Origin: an uncultured Bacteroidales bacterium
Lineage (GTDB): Bacteria; Bacteroidota; Bacteroidia; Bacteroidales; Bacteroidaceae
DNA length: 64,000 bases
Direction of reading: 5' to 3'
Assembly: GCA_902798615.1 (NCBI GenBank)
Contig: CADBXL010000008.1
Span: 62,001-126,000, forward strand
The notes beneath the pieces are model-generated. The model had not been told where the DNA came from, ran no database searches, and saw only the letters and a list, made by a program, of their open reading frames with translations. The stretch's first letter is position 1, and the number at the start of each line of letters is the position of its first letter. The translations under genes were made by a program, and so were the position numbers. Positions 59,517 through 64,000 of the stretch are shown piece after piece.

Positions 59517-60745
59517 TCATGTAGCCAAGCGCATACATCAGGATCAAACTTAGCGATATCAAAGTAAGGAGTCTTGCCTTTCTTCATCGTCTTTTCCGTG
59601 ACATTATTCTTCACAGTACATTTATCTGCATCATAATCGGTATAGTCATATCCCTCCTTGTAAGGTCTGAGTGAAATGTTATTCTTCACAATATGCCCAT
59701 AGCCAGGAACATCTATATTCTCATCAGCAGACTTACGGCATATAAAACTGTAGTTTCGAGGATTGGAGATAGCAATATTATCCTCGAACATCAATCCCCC
59801 AAGATGATGATTTGCATATATTCCCTTGTTCTTATTCTTATAGGCAATACATCTTCTGACGATATGGCAAGGAACAACCTCAACCTTACGTACCATTCTG
59901 GAGTTCAGTTTCATGCCAAAGCCACCAGCCTTGAAACCAGTTCCGTCTCCGGCTCTTGCAAAGGTTCCCGGACGATAACCGTTATAGAAAGCCACGCAAT
60001 CCTCAATTACTACGGGAGCAAGACAATTGATAAGGTCAAAACCATCATCACTATTCCACCAAGCCCTGCAGCCTCGGAACACATTTCCTGTATATTTAGC
60101 AGAAGTGAGATGAGCACCAAAGCCATCTACATTACCGCCATATCCACCTTCGGAAACAGAATCGTAGTTGTTATATGAATCACAATTAAGAATAAGATTG
60201 TCACTACCAGCTATCATATATATTCCGATAGCCATACCATCGTGAAAAGAACAATTATCTATCACACAATGGCTTGCACGCTCAAAACGGATACATTCAC
60301 TCTGGGTGTGTCCTTTTTGAGTAACCTGAACCCCGGTTATCTCCAACTGTCGGAAAACGAGATAATCGGCACAAAGCAGAAAAGCAACAACACGCCTGTG
60401 TTCCGGTCGGACGGCACTCATATCAAAAACTGCCCTTTCGTTCTTATATCCAGAGAAAACAATAGGAGCATCCTCACGTCCAGAACGTGTGAAATGGCAG
60501 ATATAGTCGTATCGTTTGTCTTTGGGATCAGGAGTAGATGCAGAAACACGATATATTCCTTGCCTGAAATATACAGTATCACCAGCCTGTGCCACATCAA
60601 CAGCACGATTGATAGTAGCAAAAGGATGAGCCATGTTGCCTTTGTACTCATCAGAGCCATTTGGAGCAACAAAATATGTACGGGCATTCAGCACCAGAAT
60701 ACTGGCGCAACAAACCACAAACAGATATAGTCTTTTTCTATTCAC
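59501..60745 (-). CDS. Secreted pectate lyase, PL9-like right-handed beta-helix
   Basis: 414 residues: signal peptide ending LNARTYF, then a right-handed beta-helix. GGNVDGFGAHLTSAKYTGNVFRGCRAWWNSDDGFDLIN is the calcium-binding and structural core of polysaccharide lyase family 9, and AGDGTGFKAGGFGMK contains the lysine proposed as the catalytic base in that family. It would cleave polygalacturonate by beta-elimination in the periplasm or at the surface. The final five codons come from an 11-bp repeat. Promoter on the minus strand: TTTG (60802-60805), 19 bases, TAACTTTG (60775-60782). Confidence 0.88.
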   Translation of the reverse strand: MNRKRLYLFVVCCASILVLNARTYFVAPNGSDEYKGNMAHPFATINRAVDVAQAGDTVYFRQGIYRVSASTPDPKDKRYDYICHFTRSGREDAPIVFSGYKNERAVFDMSAVRPEHRRVVAFLLCADYLVFRQLEITGVQVTQKGHTQSECIRFERASHCVIDNCSFHDGMAIGIYMIAGSDNLILNCDSYNNYDSVSEGGYGGNVDGFGAHLTSAKYTGNVFRGCRAWWNSDDGFDLINCLAPVVIEDCVAFYNGYRPGTFARAGDGTGFKAGGFGMKLNSRMVRKVEVVPCHIVRRCIAYKNKNKGIYANHHLGGLMFEDNIAISNPRNYSFICRKSADENIDVPGYGHIVKNNISLRPYKEGYDYTDYDADKCTVKNNVTEKTMKKGKTPYFDIAKFDPDVCAWLHELIVN

Positions 60746-60843
60746 AAGGAAAGTAAATGCAAGTGTTTCGGTTGCAAAGTTAGTCTATTTTGAGCATGAA
60801 ACAAAATATTTTCATTGAAAATATTAGATTTTTTTACTTCACG

Positions 60844-60874
60844 TTGGATATTCGTTTCTTTTTGAGTATCTTTG
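60844..60874 (+). promoter_or_regulatory. Promoter of mutS2
   Basis: TTGG (60844-60847), 19 bases, TATCTTTG (60867-60874) then CACAT. The leader is about 190 bases. Confidence 0.65.
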
Positions 60875-60887
60875 CACATTATATATA

Positions 60888-61020
60888 AGGAGTTCAAGGA
60901 GTACAAGGAGTTACGCTCCTAAAGTTGCTTAAGTAATACAAGACTATAGCATTTGTCGCTTACCTGAGCGTTTAAGACAATCGTCTTGTACCCCTTTTAC
61001 ATCATGTACTCCATTAACTC
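60888..61020. repeat. AAGGAGTTC-type palindrome in the mutS2 leader
   Basis: AAGGAGTTC, AAGGAGTAC, AAGGAGTTA are three 9-base units at the left. GTACTCCATTAACTC at the right is roughly complementary, and GACAATCGTCTTGTACCCC lies between. Confidence 0.5.
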
Positions 61021-61073
61021 TCTACATGTGGAGCTTGCGGAACTTGAATATTAACTTGTAATTCATAATAAAT

Positions 61074-63680
61074 TTGATATACCCACAGAACTTCGAACAG
61101 AAAATAGGTTTTACAGAGATAAGGTCTCTGCTTAACGAGCGATGCCAGTCATCACTCGGAAGAGAGCAGGTTAGCGAAATGCATTTCTCTGATAATGCCG
61201 ACGAGATAACAGAATGGCTCAGTCAGACACGCGACCTTCGGAAGATGAAGGAAGAGCGTGAGGATCTTCCCTTGCAGTATTTCTACGATATGCGAGACAG
61301 TATTGCGCGTATGCGTCTTGAAGGCACGCACATGGAAGAGGAAGAGCTTTTCAACTTGAAAAAATCTCTTGACACTATTGATGCCCTGATAAAGATTGTC
61401 CGTAACGACAACATAGAGGAAGATACAGAATCCGAAGAGACGCTCACGCCAAAGGAGGCTTTGGGATATGGAAAGACATATCCTGCTCTCTACCGTATGG
61501 CAGATGGTGTTGCCACTTTTCCTGAGATAGTAAGGCTGATTGACAGGACCTTGGATAAGTTCGGTAAGGTGAAGGATAGCGCCTCCCCTACCCTTCAAAG
61601 AATTCGTAGGGAACTGGCTCAGACAGAAGGAAGTATATCACGTATTCTTGGCGGAATATTGCGTTCTGCCCAGTCAGAGGGATTGGTGGAAAAAGATGCT
61701 GCTCCTGCTTTGCGTGACGGTCGCCTCGTTATTCCTGTAGCCCCTGGATTGAAGAAGAAAATCCGCGGTATAGTGCATGACGAAAGTGCCTCAGGTAGAA
61801 CCGTTTATATAGAGCCGGCTGAAGTAGTAGAAGCTAACAATAAAGTTCGTGAATTGGAGAACGATGAGCGACGCGAGGTTATCCGTATTCTGAAGGAGAT
61901 AGCCGCAGAGATTCGCCCTTGGTGGAAGGAGATGCTCGATTCTTACACCTTCCTTGCAAAGATCGATTTCGTTAATGCGAAGGTAAGTCTTGCGGAATAT
62001 CTAACAGCTATCGAACCACAGGTTAAGACGAAGCCGATGGTGGATATGATAGAAGCTCGTCATCCGCTTCTACAACTTTCGCTCCAGAAACAGAACAAGA
62101 AGGTTGTTCCATTGGAGATAAAGCTTACAAGCGATAAGAGAATACTTATCATTTCCGGTCCTAATGCAGGTGGTAAGTCCGTATGTCTCAAGACAACAGG
62201 ATTGATACAGTACATGCTTCAATGCGGATTGTCAATTCCTGTTAGCGAGAGGAGTACGCTTGGTATCTTCTCCGACATCATGATTGACATCGGCGACGAG
62301 CAAAGTATCGAGAATGACCTTTCTACATACTCTTCACATCTCACCAACATGAAGAATATGATACGTCAGGCTGGTCATCGCACCTTGATTCTTATTGATG
62401 AGTTCGGAACTGGTACAGAACCGGGAATAGGTGGTGCTATAGCCGAGGCTGTTCTTCAGAAATTCTGCGAGCATGGAGCCTTCGGAGTCATCACTACCCA
62501 CTATCAGAACCTCAAGCATTTTGCCGATTCTCACGAGGGAATTGCCAATGGCGCTATGCTCTACGACAGACACGAGATGAAGGCTTTGTTCCAGTTGCAG
62601 ATAGGAAGACCTGGCTCTTCTTTTGCGATTGAGATAGCAAGGAAAATCGGACTTCCGGAAGATGTCATCAAGGCAGCTTCTGATATTGTAGGACAAGACT
62701 ATATCCAAAGCGACAAATACTTGCAGGATATTGTTCGTGACAAGCGTTATTGGGAATCAAAACGTCAGGCTGTTCATCAGCGAGAGAAGGATATTGAGAA
62801 GACCATCGCCAAATACGAGACCGGTCTTACAGAGGTAGAGCAAGAGCGTAAGGCTATTCTCCGTCATGCCAAGGAACAGGCTCAGGAGATAATCCGTGAG
62901 GCTAACAAGCGTATTGAGAATACCATACGTGAGATTCGTGAGGCTCAAGCAGAAAAGGAAGCTACACGTAAGCTGCGTGAGGAGATAAAGGCGTTCGAGG
63001 ACGAGGTTAGCAAATTCGACTCAACTGCCAACGACGAAGCTATCGCAAGAAAGATTGCCCAGATTCAGGCAAGACGTGAAAGGAAGGCTCAGAAGAAAAA
63101 GAATTCCGCCGTTAACCAGCAAGAAAACAAGTCTGACAATCAGACCATTACCGAGATAAAAGAAAGTAAAACTTCAACTAAGGTATTTGCTGTTGGTGAT
63201 ACTGTACGTATCAAGGGAACGAAGTCCGTCGGGGCTATTGATTCTATAGATAGCAACGGGAAAATGGCAGTTGTAATCTTTGGAGATATGCGTACAAAGA
63301 TGAGGACAGAACGCCTTGAACATGCAGATGCTCCAATAGCTTCTCCTGACACTTCTTCGGCAAACAAACATGCCAATCTGCTGAACGTATCTCTTGAAAA
63401 GACCACAAGAGAGACGATTGACAACAGACGCTCTTCTTTCCGTCAGGAGATAGACGTAAGGGGAATGCGAGGCGACGAGGCTATGAATGCCGTTCAATAC
63501 TTCATTGATGATGCCATTCTCGTTGGCGTTACACAGGTTCGTATTCTTCACGGCAAGGGCAATGGCATTCTTCGTCAGCTTATAAGGCAGTATCTAAATA
63601 CAGTTCCTAACGTACTCTCGGCACGGGATGAACACGTTCAGTTTGGTGGAGCGGGAATTACTGTTGTCGATCTGGAATAA
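61074..63680 (+). CDS. mutS2: Endonuclease MutS2 with Smr domain
   Basis: 868 residues. The start is TTG 61074: the product then begins IYPQNFEQKIGFTEIRSLL, the usual N-terminus of Bacteroidales MutS2, and there is no in-frame ATG nearby. Walker A GPNAGGKSV (about residue 362), ILIDEFGTGTEPGIGGAIAE (Walker B and signature), a long coiled coil (about 545-680, VHQREKDIEKTIAKYETGLTEVEQE) and a C-terminal Smr nuclease domain (IDVRGMRGDEAM... VRILHGKGNGILRQLI). MutS2 proteins act on branched DNA and, in some bacteria, on stalled ribosomes; they are not part of mismatch repair. A GGGGACTCCCC hairpin follows the stop. Confidence 0.95.
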   Translation: MIYPQNFEQKIGFTEIRSLLNERCQSSLGREQVSEMHFSDNADEITEWLSQTRDLRKMKEEREDLPLQYFYDMRDSIARMRLEGTHMEEEELFNLKKSLDTIDALIKIVRNDNIEEDTESEETLTPKEALGYGKTYPALYRMADGVATFPEIVRLIDRTLDKFGKVKDSASPTLQRIRRELAQTEGSISRILGGILRSAQSEGLVEKDAAPALRDGRLVIPVAPGLKKKIRGIVHDESASGRTVYIEPAEVVEANNKVRELENDERREVIRILKEIAAEIRPWWKEMLDSYTFLAKIDFVNAKVSLAEYLTAIEPQVKTKPMVDMIEARHPLLQLSLQKQNKKVVPLEIKLTSDKRILIISGPNAGGKSVCLKTTGLIQYMLQCGLSIPVSERSTLGIFSDIMIDIGDEQSIENDLSTYSSHLTNMKNMIRQAGHRTLILIDEFGTGTEPGIGGAIAEAVLQKFCEHGAFGVITTHYQNLKHFADSHEGIANGAMLYDRHEMKALFQLQIGRPGSSFAIEIARKIGLPEDVIKAASDIVGQDYIQSDKYLQDIVRDKRYWESKRQAVHQREKDIEKTIAKYETGLTEVEQERKAILRHAKEQAQEIIREANKRIENTIREIREAQAEKEATRKLREEIKAFEDEVSKFDSTANDEAIARKIAQIQARRERKAQKKKNSAVNQQENKSDNQTITEIKESKTSTKVFAVGDTVRIKGTKSVGAIDSIDSNGKMAVVIFGDMRTKMRTERLEHADAPIASPDTSSANKHANLLNVSLEKTTRETIDNRRSSFRQEIDVRGMRGDEAMNAVQYFIDDAILVGVTQVRILHGKGNGILRQLIRQYLNTVPNVLSARDEHVQFGGAGITVVDLE

Positions 63681-63721
63681 AGAAAATCCTTGGGGACTCC
63701 CCCACCCAAAAAGAAAAAAAT

Positions 63722-64000
63722 ATGCGAACATTCAGATTCTTAGAGCCTGACCACGAATGGAGACATATCGGCAGGAAACAGTTGCATCCGTATTATCTGA
63801 AGATGCCACATAAGCATCTCTATTGCCCAACAAGGGTTGAGAGCTTCATAGAATATGTGGATTTTGATATATACCAGAAAATCCGTATGGATTTCCTGAA
63901 TGGCCGTTTCTGCTATCTCGCCAATAATGACGAGTATGCCTATATGCTCTTGTTCGACCTGATGAACGGCTATCCTGATGATGCCACAGACAGGAACTTT
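63722..64000 (+). CDS. Hypothetical protein, truncated by the window end
   Basis: 93 codons are open from ATG 63722 to the end. The product begins MRTFRFLEPDHEWRHIGRKQ and contains the aromatic-rich KMPHKHLYCPTRVESFIEYV and FCYLANNDEYAYMLLFDLMN. No signal peptide or membrane segment is present. I do not recognise a family; it starts 42 bases after mutS2 and may be co-transcribed. Confidence 0.55.
   Translation, partial: MRTFRFLEPDHEWRHIGRKQLHPYYLKMPHKHLYCPTRVESFIEYVDFDIYQKIRMDFLNGRFCYLANNDEYAYMLLFDLMNGYPDDATDRNF

Noticed and set aside
1..64000. tRNA, rRNA, prophage, integrase or intact insertion sequence
   Set aside because: No clover-leaf with GTTCRA arm, rRNA block, transposase or integrase motif was found on reading both strands.

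Overview
The window looks like a chromosome segment from a Prevotella-like member of the Bacteroidales (Prevotellaceae). Most genes are preceded by the Bacteroidetes promoter form TTTG-N19..20-TAnnTTTG rather than a -35/-10 pair, and Shine-Dalgarno sites are mostly absent. The proteome is rich in BspA-type leucine-rich surface proteins, a Porin_10-type porin, DUF4468, and secreted proteins that share a KGxxIxxGKK tail. I see no tRNA, rRNA, CRISPR array, prophage or intact insertion sequence.

Layout. 1-3.6 kb: end of an outer-membrane barrel gene, then clpS-clpA. 3.6-6.5 kb: a structured leader or ncRNA, one BspA-like gene, and a 1.5 kb gene-free block made of palindromic short-period repeats. 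6.5-9.9 kb: GNAT, a TonB C-terminal-domain protein, a candidate 22-residue peptide, an SDR and a CE2 esterase. 9.9-18.5 kb: a xylan locus on the minus strand (histidine kinase, GH43, GH10, GPH-type transporter, GH67; MFS-GH10-GH43 order as in Prevotella xynD-xynA-xynB). 18.8-27.6 kb: lipoproteins, two BspA-like proteins, a frameshifted metallo-hydrolase, a carboxylesterase and small envelope proteins. 27.6-28.3 kb: hsp20 behind an apparent sigma-54 promoter with phased upstream sites. 28.6-37.1 kb: an AraC regulator, another BspA-like gene, and a DUF4468 / membrane protein / porin / galM / galK gene string. 37.2-39.5 kb: cyclophilin and two paralogous small membrane proteins embedded in repeats. 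39.6-42.4 kb: a degenerate ThiD-AraC fusion followed by pdxS and pdxT. 42.5-46.4 kb: an esterase-GalM fusion and an atypical acetyl-esterase-like protein. 46.7-52.1 kb: a compact tetrapyrrole operon (hemE, a hemA-hemC fusion, hemD, hemB, hemL). 52.2-60.7 kb: a basic CxxCH protein, an AEC transporter, a giant secreted protein with a small partner, and a PL9-type pectate lyase. 61-64 kb: mutS2 and a truncated gene.

How the genes work together. The xylan locus plus the two carbohydrate-esterase genes at 42.5-46.4 kb describe depolymerisation and deacetylation of glucuronoxylan outside the cytoplasm, import of xylo-oligosaccharides and cytosolic trimming. GalM and galK feed released galactose into metabolism. 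The ThiD-AraC protein probably controls PLP synthesis by PdxST. The heme operon makes uroporphyrinogen III precursors from glutamyl-tRNA, but its HMBS domain lacks the cofactor-bearing C-terminal third.

Most unusual features: (1) dispersed imperfect palindromes built from tandem units with a strict 11-bp period whose sequence changes from locus to locus (best at 59127-59310, 20590-20700, 38099-38230, 39000-39120, 367-487, 6051-6165); two loci 37 kb apart share an identical 28-nt core in opposite orientation. (2) The pseudo-kinase/AraC fusion at 39605-40675, with paired GGAACA direct repeats 21 bp apart against the pdxS promoter. (3) The truncated HemA-HemC fusion. (4) The sigma-54-type hsp20 promoter.
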